Shown here one piece after another: positions 1 through 8,365 of a stretch of DNA of 64,000 nucleotides (within the stretch, counting starts at the first letter, position 1; every line of letters starts with the position of its first letter). The notes under the pieces are model-generated. The model was not told the origin of the DNA and ran no database searches. It worked only from the letters and a program-made list of their open reading frames with translations. This stretch comes from Desulfotalea sp. Lineage in GTDB: Bacteria > Desulfobacterota > Desulfobulbia > Desulfobulbales > Desulfocapsaceae. The stretch covers positions 1 to 64,000 of the forward strand of contig NVXR01000006.1 of assembly GCA_002733995.1 (NCBI GenBank), given 5' to 3'. The position numbers were made by a program, and so were the translations under genes.

Positions 1-766
1 TCCTGTCTCATTTTCATCTCCTTTGTGATTTGGAATGGACAAGGATGATAATGGCAGGATTTAAGGGTTATGGAAAGATGGGCTTCTTTTGTCGCTTACA
101 TATAAAGAACAAATTGATAAATGGAGAGGCGCTGTGTTGTCGGGACGTCAAAACAGCAGTTAGTAAAAAAGGTTCAATCGATATGTGGCCGCGAAGATAA
201 ATGACAAATCAAGAAATTGATACGGAGTTGAGTCGAAAAGATAAAGTGTTGGCTGAAAGAGATGCTGCTGATTATTGGGGTGATACCAATATGCTTTCCT
301 GTGAGCACGCCAATATAGAGCCATATTTTTTCATCTGATCGAGAAAGAAGAGTCCTTTATTAAATGACTTGCTCAATAAGAATCTTTGTCAGAGGCTGCT
401 CATTCAATCAGTAATATGCACTATAAACTGAGAACTAATGAAGGTGTATAGTTTATGCAAAAAGAAAGAGCACAGAGGAACCAGTATTCGGTATTATAAA
501 ATATGTCATGGGCTTTCGGTAGTTTCAATTTCGTGGATTTCGAATCCGTTATTGACGAATGGCCACTTGTTTTTTTAAAAAAAATTATCTGTTGCATTCT
601 CATTCTAACAGCAGGTCTAACTGCGACAGACTCCTAGGTATCTTAATTAGTAACATCGCTAATGTGAAAAAAGGAAAGCATCTGAAAACACTGTGGTAAT
701 TTCGTGTTGAAGCAGGTTGGGCTTATTTTCGGCGTGGTTATTGAGATAAGCATTGTTTTGTCGGGT

Positions 767-1336
767 TTAGAAATCTATTCCAGGCTGTGGTTCGATATCC
801 TTGCGGTAGGCGTGTTTGATTTCTTGTACTTCACTCACCGTGTCCGCAAGTGCAATAAGGTCGGGGTGAGCGTCTCTACCCGTAAGGATAAGATGCATCT
901 GCTTGGGACGGGAGTTTACGATCTCCAGCACCTGTTCCAGATCAATGAGGTTGAGTTGAAGGGCATTGTTTATTTCGTCGAGTATTAAGGTGTCAGGTGT
1001 ATCTTCTGCTATGATTTTTTTAATGAGTGTGAGTGCCTCTTGGGCGTTCTCCCTGTGCTCTGAATGAGGGAAGGGATTGCCTTCAATCCCGCAAAACCCT
1101 TTGCCCGTATGATATAGGGTGACCAGTGGTGCCAGTTTTTTTACCCCGTCCCACTCCCCAGAATAGAGATCACCTTTCATAAACTGAACGATTGTTGTTG
1201 TGAGGCCATGTCCACATCCCCGCAGTGCCATGCCCATGGCTGATGTTGTCTTGCCTTTGCCGTTGCCTGTAATGATAACAATGAGACCTTGCTTTTGTTT
1301 AGGCTCGAAATGGGTAATTGGTATCTGTTCTTTCAT
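767..1336 (-). CDS. cobO: cob(I)alamin adenosyltransferase (CobO/BtuR type)
   Basis: Translation has P-loop GNGKGKTTSAMGMALRGCGHG, then VQFMKGD and LILDEINNAL motifs typical of the CobA/CobO family. The likely start is the ATG at 1336, after AAAGGAG. Confidence 0.93.
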   Translation of the reverse strand: MKEQIPITHFEPKQKQGLIVIITGNGKGKTTSAMGMALRGCGHGLTTTIVQFMKGDLYSGEWDGVKKLAPLVTLYHTGKGFCGIEGNPFPHSEHRENAQEALTLIKKIIAEDTPDTLILDEINNALQLNLIDLEQVLEIVNSRPKQMHLILTGRDAHPDLIALADTVSEVQEIKHAYRKDIEPQPGIDF

Positions 1337-1375
1337 CATCTCTCCTTTGGGTCGCTGTAGCTGCATTTCTGCATT

Positions 1376-1411
1376 GATGAACAGTTACAGGCGGTGATTT
1401 GATCGATATTG
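1376..1411. repeat. dispersed ~36 bp intergenic repeat, copy 1
   Basis: GATGAACAGTTACAGGCGGTGATTTGATCGATATTG; nearly identical to the copy at 19575 (first 23 nt differ at one position). Confidence 0.65.
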
Positions 1412-1886
1412 TTGAGCTAGCAGAATAGCAACGTTTTGCGAAAGGTTTACCCCATGGATTGACCTTTGCCGAACATTGTGAGCTGTGCCTCTTGAGCAAG
1501 ATATAAGAAGTGATTGTATTCCCTCAAGTTCTTACCTGAAGCAGTACAATGCTCATGAAAAATAAGGGTCAACCGGTACTGCGACAGCAAGGGCACAAAC
1601 TACATCTAGACATGGAAAACCATCATCATTTGTTCGCCAAAGTAAAGAGGCTGTCCCGTCTCACCTTGAAGAAGGAGTCGATGGACTCTAAGGGGAGGGG
1701 GAAATTGTCATGTGAAATTCCGGGGTTAAATCGTGTGGTTCGGAGGCTTTGGTATTGCCAGCATGCTGGTGCTTGGAGGGCATTACAGGCGGGGGCTGAT
1801 TTGGCTGGCCGTGTTGCCGTGCGAGTGGGGTAACATGGCGCTGTAGCAGTAGGTGACTCAATTGTGAAGTCAAGTAGGGCGGGTAG

Positions 1887-1917
1887 AGCAGTGACGTGTT
1901 TGCGGCACGTCACTGCT
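1887..1917. terminator. perfect 12-bp stem hairpin downstream of folA
   Basis: AGCAGTGACGTG-TTTGCGG-CACGTCACTGCT; no long T tract, so the terminator role is uncertain. Confidence 0.4.
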
Positions 1918-1925
1918 TGTTAGAG

Positions 1926-2402
1926 TCATTTACGATGATAGGTGACAACTGTGAATGGTTCTGATGCCTCCTTATAGATGCTGCGACTTTGTTCCACAAA
2001 TTCATCGTGGGAAAAAAGTGGGAAGGTAACATCACCCTTAACCTCTCTTTCGAGTAGTGTAAGAGAGAGTTGTGTTGCCACGGCAAAAGCTTGCGCAAAA
2101 ATTTGAGCGCCACCAATGATGAACACCTTCTCAACGCCATGGCACATGTCTATGGCTTCGGCAAGTGATGCGGCATATTCTCCACCCTTTGGCAAATATT
2201 TTTTGTTGCGGCTGAGGACGATATGCCTTCTTCCTGGCAAAGGGGCGGGGAAGGATTCGAAGGTTTTTCTGCCCATGATCATAGGACAACCCATGGTTGT
2301 TTTCTTGAAGAGTTTGAGTTCTTCAGGGATGTGCCAGGGGAGTTTATTGTCAATGCCGATAGTACGATTTTGAGCCATAGCGGCTATTATAATGATTTCC
2401 AT
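1926..2402 (-). CDS. folA: dihydrofolate reductase
   Basis: MEIIIIAAMAQNRTIGIDNKLPWHIPEELKLFKKTTMGCPMIMGRKTFES ... GGAQIFAQA; classic DHFR motifs. Confidence 0.96.
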   Translation of the reverse strand: MEIIIIAAMAQNRTIGIDNKLPWHIPEELKLFKKTTMGCPMIMGRKTFESFPAPLPGRRHIVLSRNKKYLPKGGEYAASLAEAIDMCHGVEKVFIIGGAQIFAQAFAVATQLSLTLLEREVKGDVTFPLFSHDEFVEQSRSIYKEASEPFTVVTYHRK

Positions 2403-2693
2403 TGTTCTCTTTTGTTAGAAAAAAAATGAAAAATATATTGTAAAAATATATTATGTTTGCATAAGCTTCTATTTAATAATACGGTGATTATGCTAAGCAT
2501 TCAATTCAATTAGTGCCACCCCTAGGGGTGAAAAATGACGAGAGTCTGCTCCTGTTTTAAGAGATAGACACTTAGAGTCTGGTAATTTGAAAGAGTATTT
2601 TATACCATTGGTATAAATCTGGTATGTTTTTATGTTATATTTTAATAAATTAAGAGCGTAGCTTGAACTAAAAAGAGGAGCTGGAGGAGTTCG

Positions 2694-4424
2694 ATGAAAA
2701 TCTATTGTCCCTATTGCGGAGTGAAAGGCTCTGCGGATGATTCATATAACGGACGAAAGGTGAAATGTCCAAAATGTCAGGAAATGTTTGATCTTAAATC
2801 TGATATGGCCATTGAGCAGAGTGAACTCCTTACGGCAGATCTTGGCGGTGAAAGCCTTGCTGAGCCTTCAGACCAGGGAGTGTTGCAGGATGAAGGTGAT
2901 CTACGCTCTTCCCTTGAATATAGTCCACCTGAGCAGGAAGACCCACAGGAAGAGGTGGAAACTCCCGAAATAACTACCGTCGAGGAGATCGAGCCTGAGG
3001 ATCTGAGCGTAGAGGGCGGAGGATCTATTGACTGGGATGACTTTGGAGCCGAACTCGATCGGGAAATTTTCGAGGGTGAACGAGAGAATGAGGCGAGTGA
3101 TCTTCTGCTTACGGAAGAATTGCAGGCAGTCGATGCTCCAGTTGCAGGTAGCATTGATAGTGCGGACTTGTCTGGGGCAGAAGAGATGGATGTGGCCGGT
3201 TCAACAAGTGTTTCGGCTGACGTTGTCGTCAATGATAGTGCCGAGGATCTCGGTGATACCTTGATTGACCAGCTTGCTGAGGGTGCAGATATCCCCGTTG
3301 CTGGGGAAATTAGCGAACCTCTCACTGCTCGTACAGGAGAGCCTCCCGTGGAAGAGGCAGATGTTGTCGAGACGGTAGCAGTGGTAGAGGAGGCGGGGGA
3401 GGACAATAATCTTGCAACTCTCACGGCACCTGAAGTTGTGATGCCACTCTTTGTAGATGCTGGCAAGAATGACCAGAATGACGCCGCGACTGAGGCCATG
3501 GCCCTTGTAGACGACGATGACACTGGAGTGGATGTTAAGAGAGTCGATGATCCTGAAGATGCTGTGGTTGTAGAGGATGAGCCCTACGGTATAGCCAAGG
3601 AGCAGTGCTGGGAGTGTGGTAAAGAGGACAGTTCTGGAGAGGTGTTTGTACCCATTGATGGGCGACTTTACTGTCCTGGTTGTTTACCGACGGAACAGGC
3701 CGATGTAGCTGGTCCGGTTGTGGCAAATGATTTGGCGGAGACAGAGGAAAATAAAGAGAATCCAGGGGAAGGAAAAGTTGCCGAGGCCAAAAAAGAATTT
3801 ACTGTAGGTGGAGTGATTCGTGAGAGCTGGGCTAAACTTAAAGGCGCTAAGGGCGCCATATGGGCGGGTACTGCTCTTATGTACCTGGCGCTCATAGTTC
3901 TCGTCGCCTGTGGAACTTTTTGGCTGCCAACCCCCGACATTGAAAGTGACGGCGTTGTTGGCTATATTCTGCCGTTTCTTTTGCAAGTTGTGATCCAAAT
4001 TGTTTCTATGCTTTTTATTGCGGGTCTTCTTTTTATGGGGATACGCCGGGTTGCTGGGGATGAGGTGTCCTGGAAAATGATTTTTCATGGTTTTTCTTTT
4101 ACAGGGAAAATCATAGTTGTCTCTATTCTGCAATTTATCTTTATCTCTGTTGGTTTTATATTAATTATTCCGGGCATTTACCTTGTTGTTGGCTATACCA
4201 TGGTAATCCCCCTTATTGTGGATAAAAACTTATCGCCATGGGAGGCATTGGAAACATCAAGAAAGGCGGTACATAAGGTATGGTGGAAAGTTGCCGTACT
4301 GTATGCTCTTGTGATGCTCATTTTTCTTGTTGCTTTTATACCCTTTGGTATTGGAGTTATCTGGGCGTGGCCAATGATTATGGTTACGGCAGGGGTCGTT
4401 TACCGTCGTCTGTTTAATAGGTAA
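2694..4424 (+). CDS. zinc-ribbon (MJ0042-type) membrane protein with long acidic linker
   Basis: N-terminal CPYCGVKGSADDSYNGRKVKCPKC, an acidic low-complexity middle, a second CWECGK...YCPGC finger and C-terminal hydrophobic helices. Confidence 0.75.
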   Translation: MKIYCPYCGVKGSADDSYNGRKVKCPKCQEMFDLKSDMAIEQSELLTADLGGESLAEPSDQGVLQDEGDLRSSLEYSPPEQEDPQEEVETPEITTVEEIEPEDLSVEGGGSIDWDDFGAELDREIFEGERENEASDLLLTEELQAVDAPVAGSIDSADLSGAEEMDVAGSTSVSADVVVNDSAEDLGDTLIDQLAEGADIPVAGEISEPLTARTGEPPVEEADVVETVAVVEEAGEDNNLATLTAPEVVMPLFVDAGKNDQNDAATEAMALVDDDDTGVDVKRVDDPEDAVVVEDEPYGIAKEQCWECGKEDSSGEVFVPIDGRLYCPGCLPTEQADVAGPVVANDLAETEENKENPGEGKVAEAKKEFTVGGVIRESWAKLKGAKGAIWAGTALMYLALIVLVACGTFWLPTPDIESDGVVGYILPFLLQVVIQIVSMLFIAGLLFMGIRRVAGDEVSWKMIFHGFSFTGKIIVVSILQFIFISVGFILIIPGIYLVVGYTMVIPLIVDKNLSPWEALETSRKAVHKVWWKVAVLYALVMLIFLVAFIPFGIGVIWAWPMIMVTAGVVYRRLFNR

Positions 4425-4463
4425 AAAACAGTTGGTCTAATGTACTCATCTGTGCATAATGAT

Positions 4464-4498
4464 AGGAGGGGGCAGAGATTTTCTGTCCTCTTTTTTTT
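4464..4498 (+). terminator. rho-independent terminator
   Basis: GAGGGGGCAGA-GATT-TTCTGTCCTC followed by a run of T. Confidence 0.7.
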
Positions 4499-4519
4499 GT
4501 CTTTTATTTTGGAGAAACT

Positions 4520-4975
4520 ATGTCTTTCATCGATCCTGCATTGTGGTGGCTAATTATAGGTGTGATGCTGTTTTTTCTTGAGCTGGCCCTACCCGGATTT
4601 ATCCTTTTCTTCTTTGGTCTTGCTGCAGTGATCACTTCTTTTGTCTCGTGGTTGACACCTATAAGCGTGGCCTGGCAGCTGGGTCTTTTTATCGTCTCCT
4701 CCGTCGTTTCTCTGTTTTCGCTTCGGGATGTTCTACAGAAAAAAATGTTCAAACCGAAGGCCTTAGAGGAGGGTGAAGAGGCAGATGAAGATGTTATGTT
4801 TGCTGTAGCGGGAGAGCGCGCTGTGGTTGGGGTTTCGATTGTTCCTCCTGCAGAGGGACGTATTAATTACTCCGGTACCTCGTGGCGTGCGACAGCGGAT
4901 TCAGAAATAGAAGAAGGTGAAATTATAGCCATTGTTCGTCAGAGCGATCTCGTTATTCATGTTGAAAAAATTTAA
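4520..4975 (+). CDS. NfeD-like membrane protein
   Basis: Short hydrophobic N-terminus plus C-terminal OB-like domain (RINYSGTSWRATADSEIEEGEIIAIV); sits directly upstream of an SPFH gene, the usual NfeD context. Confidence 0.85.
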   Translation: MSFIDPALWWLIIGVMLFFLELALPGFILFFFGLAAVITSFVSWLTPISVAWQLGLFIVSSVVSLFSLRDVLQKKMFKPKALEEGEEADEDVMFAVAGERAVVGVSIVPPAEGRINYSGTSWRATADSEIEEGEIIAIVRQSDLVIHVEKI

Positions 4976-5106
4976 ACCCCATTTCCCTTTACCTTGTGTG
5001 AATCAGGTTATCTGCAAAAATCTTATACCTGATTCACCTTGAACTTATGAGAAATGAGGGCTAAGCCATAGACAACGTTTATATTCAATAATCAGAGGAG
5101 GATGTT

Positions 5107-6048
5107 ATGGAACAAAATTTAATAGCTCTAGGTATTACTTTACTCTTTGTTGTTGTCGTTCTGTTTAAAACTGCTGTTGTTGTGCCGCAACGTTCTGAGG
5201 TTGTGGTGGAGCGATTGGGTAAATACAGGACGACGCTCGGTGCAGGACTTCACATTCTTATCCCCTTTATTGACAAGGTGGCCTACAGGAGGAGTTTGAA
5301 AGAGGATCCCACAGATATTCCTGCACAGACCTGTATCACAGCGGATAATGTCACGCTTGAGGTAGACGGTGTCCTCTATCTTCAAGTTATAAATACCAAA
5401 AAATCAGCATACGGTATTGATGATTATCAGTATGCAGCGTCCCAGCTGGCCCAAACGAGCCTTCGTTCAGCCATTGGTAAAATCACCCTTGATAGTACCT
5501 TTGAAGCAAGAGAAACACTGAATCGCCAGGTCGTTCTGGCCCTCGACGAGGCCGCTATTAATTGGGGTGTCAAGGTTCTTCGCTATGAAATTAAGGATAT
5601 CCAGCCTCCCCGGACAGTACTAGAGGCAATGGAAAAACAGATGAAGGCAGAGCGGGAGAAAAGGGCAGAAATTGCCAGGTCTGAGGGGCAAAAACAGGCC
5701 ATCCTCAATAAGGCGGAAGGGGACAGGGGAGAGGCTATTTTTCTTTCAGAAGGGGAGAAAATTAAGCGTATTAATGAGGCCGATGGGCGTGCGTTGGAGA
5801 TTTTAAAAGTTGCAGAAGCGACTGCTGAAGGTATTGCAAAGGTAGCGGCGGCGATATCTGGTCCCGGTGGCCGAGAAGCTGCAAATCTTGAAGTTGCCAA
5901 AGATTATATTACCCAGTTCGGTAAACTCGCAAAAGAAAATAATACGATGATTATTCCGTGTAATCTTACCGATGTGAGTGGCATGGTCGCCACAGCAATG
6001 GCGACTCTTGAACAGGTGCAGGGCAAAAAATCAAAGCCGCAGGCTTAA
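5107..6048 (+). CDS. SPFH/band-7 (stomatin/paraslipin-like) protein
   Basis: VVPQRSEVVVERLGKYRTTLGAGLHILIPFIDKVAYRRSLKE ... EKQMKAEREKRAEIARSEGQKQAILNKAEG. Confidence 0.92.
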   Translation: MEQNLIALGITLLFVVVVLFKTAVVVPQRSEVVVERLGKYRTTLGAGLHILIPFIDKVAYRRSLKEDPTDIPAQTCITADNVTLEVDGVLYLQVINTKKSAYGIDDYQYAASQLAQTSLRSAIGKITLDSTFEARETLNRQVVLALDEAAINWGVKVLRYEIKDIQPPRTVLEAMEKQMKAEREKRAEIARSEGQKQAILNKAEGDRGEAIFLSEGEKIKRINEADGRALEILKVAEATAEGIAKVAAAISGPGGREAANLEVAKDYITQFGKLAKENNTMIIPCNLTDVSGMVATAMATLEQVQGKKSKPQA

Positions 6049-6060
6049 GGGGCAGGAAAT

Positions 6061-6993
6061 GTGGGGAACAAACAGGTGAAATTGAAAAGAGAATCAAGTG
6101 TATTTGTACGTAAGCCTCTTTTGCAGATCCACCTGTTTATGTTTGTTGCATCAATCCTTGTCTCGACATCTTTTATTGTGGGTGCCGCGATCACCGAAGC
6201 CCTTGATCCGGCCCTGCTGACCCTTATACGTTTTATCATAGCCGCTATAATCTTTGGGCCAATCGTTCACTTTCGATATGGCCTTCAGTTCTCTTTTAAT
6301 CTGTTGTGGCGCTGTGCTTTAATCAGTGGTTGTATGGTGAGTTTTTTTTGTGCCATGTTTCTGTCTCTCAGATACACCAGTGCATTGAACACAAGTGCGA
6401 TCTTTGCTTTAGTGCCATCGTTTTCCTGTTTTTATGCCTTTTTTCTTCTCAAAGAGCGACTATTGAGAGAGCAGTTCATCGCCTTGTTCTGTGGTCTGTT
6501 CGGCGTTCTTTGGGTTATTTTTGACGGAGATGTTGAACGGCTACTGACGATGCAGTGGAATTATGGTGATTTAATTTTCCTCGGTGGCTGCGTTTTTATG
6601 GGACTGTATGCCCCTTTGGTGAAGATGCTCCACCGGGGTGAGTCCATGGCGGTCATGACCTTCTGGGTGCTGGTGACAGGGGCCCTCTGGCTGTTGCTCT
6701 ATACAGGTAGGGATATCGTCAACGTGTCCTGGGGGGAAATACCATTTTTTGTTTGGGCAGGGATAAGCTATTTGGCGGTATTTACCACCATTATCACTTT
6801 CTTTCTTACCCAGTATTCTGTACTTTTTCTTGGTCCCACCCGGGTCTCAGCCTACTCCTATCTCTATCCAGGCCTTGTTCTGGTGCTTAATTTTTTTATA
6901 GGAAATGGTTTGCCAGCAGTTAACGTAATACCTGGGGTGCTGGTTATTTTGGTGGCGATGTTTGTCTTGATGGGCGTGGAAGGAAATGCTTAA
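6061..6993 (+). CDS. DMT-superfamily (EamA) transporter
   Basis: About 10 hydrophobic segments with EamA-like repeats; overall composition. Confidence 0.82.
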   Translation: MGNKQVKLKRESSVFVRKPLLQIHLFMFVASILVSTSFIVGAAITEALDPALLTLIRFIIAAIIFGPIVHFRYGLQFSFNLLWRCALISGCMVSFFCAMFLSLRYTSALNTSAIFALVPSFSCFYAFFLLKERLLREQFIALFCGLFGVLWVIFDGDVERLLTMQWNYGDLIFLGGCVFMGLYAPLVKMLHRGESMAVMTFWVLVTGALWLLLYTGRDIVNVSWGEIPFFVWAGISYLAVFTTIITFFLTQYSVLFLGPTRVSAYSYLYPGLVLVLNFFIGNGLPAVNVIPGVLVILVAMFVLMGVEGNA

Positions 6994-7005
6994 GCCCGAG
7001 GGGAA

Positions 7006-7794
7006 TTACTTTTCTTTTTTCATCAATTGGAGAAAGAGGTCCCCATGGCCCATTGAGTTGGTCCTGCCTTTTCCCTTGAGTCGTAATTTTTGGCCTTCGT
7101 GGCTACCGGGTGGGATAGATACCTTCAGGGTCTGTTCGCCCTGGTCTCCATAAACGACAACCTGTATGACTTTTCCGTGTTGCAGCTCTTCTTCTAAGAG
7201 GGGTGTGTGGTAGGTGATGTCGAGATGCTCCTGATGGGAAGGAGGACTGTTGGTAGATTCCTTGTTTCCTCCAAGAAGGCTACCCATGGCCGCAGACAGA
7301 GATTTGAGTACGCCTGGTTTGCCGGATAGACTTTTCTTCGCAGCTTCTGCAATGAGTGGTTTTGCCAGTGAACCAAAGAGAAATACCCCGCCCATTATTA
7401 TGCCACCTTTACCACCAAAAAAGCTCTTTTTTATAAATTGAGAGCTGTAGCGAAACCCTGATCGCTGAAATTCGCGCAACAATCCTGTGAATACCTGCTG
7501 AAATCTGGGGTCTTTGAAAAGGTCTTTGAGTATATCTTCCTGGCTGTAGGTAAAACCATCGTTGCTGTATGTTGCTCCACTGGTCCTGCAACGGTTGTAT
7601 TCCCGGCGTTTTTTCGGATCAGTGAGGACACCGTAGGCCTCCGCCACTTCCTTGAATTTATCCTCGGCTGCCGGATCGTCTGGGTTGCGATCCGGATGAT
7701 AGCGCATGGCCAGCTTACGATAATTCTTACGAATTTCGTCTTCTGTGCATTTGGTCGATAACTCAAGTATTTTATAATAGTCTTTCATCTGCAC
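7006..7794 (-). CDS. DnaJ-domain protein
   Basis: [53 protein letters not shown] with HPD motif; C-terminal DnaJ substrate-domain-like segment. An internal ATG start at 7788 is possible. Confidence 0.9.
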   Translation of the reverse strand: MQMKDYYKILELSTKCTEDEIRKNYRKLAMRYHPDRNPDDPAAEDKFKEVAEAYGVLTDPKKRREYNRCRTSGATYSNDGFTYSQEDILKDLFKDPRFQQVFTGLLREFQRSGFRYSSQFIKKSFFGGKGGIIMGGVFLFGSLAKPLIAEAAKKSLSGKPGVLKSLSAAMGSLLGGNKESTNSPPSHQEHLDITYHTPLLEEELQHGKVIQVVVYGDQGEQTLKVSIPPGSHEGQKLRLKGKGRTNSMGHGDLFLQLMKKEK

Positions 7795-8365
7795 ATCTGT
7801 TTTTTATGCCAGCAGGCAAGTATCTTCTGCCTCAAATTCTTGTTTGGAGGTTATTGGCGAATTCTTTGATCTGGTGTAATTCTTTCTGCATATTGTACAA
7901 TAAAAAATCGTACTGTTATGGAATAACAAATAATTGCAAATTAATCATGGAATATCACTCGGAAGAGGTGGGTTTCTGAAGAGTAAGGGCTCTGTTCCTG
8001 GCAATAACCGACACTTCTGAGAGGTTCCGCTGGGCCGGGATGTTGTGGGCTTGAGATATGGTGGCCGCCGAAGTAGTGGTACTTAGAACCGTGGTTGCAG
8101 TTCTTGCTCTCAGGGCGGTTCCTACGGGGTATTCATTTTGGGAGGTATAATTATCCGCAGCAACGTCTTGGTACAGTTGGGCAAGTTAAAATGGAACATC
8201 CGTAAATGTAGGCCAGTCTTTTGCGAATATTTTTCTTTATTTCAAGGTGTAGAATGTTTTTGTAGGGAAGAGCTTGCTTCTCCGTCTATAGAAATATCAG
8301 CATGAAAAAACGGATATCTTCTTTTGTTAATGTCCGGCAGACCCCTTTTGGGGGAGGACAATGAG

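Noticed and set aside
533-548. TTCGAATCC-like sequence resembling a tRNA T-loop
   Set aside because: It is the short palindrome GGATTTCGAATCC; no acceptor, D or anticodon stems can be placed around it.
2507-2524. CACCCCTAGGGGTG palindrome
   Set aside because: Contains CTAG, but lacks the GAGGCTGTCC end sequence and a partner end, so not counted as a MITE terminus.
2777-3523. 248-aa minus-strand ORF
   Set aside because: Ser/Thr/Pro-rich shadow ORF antisense to the acidic linker of the well-supported 2694..4424 gene.
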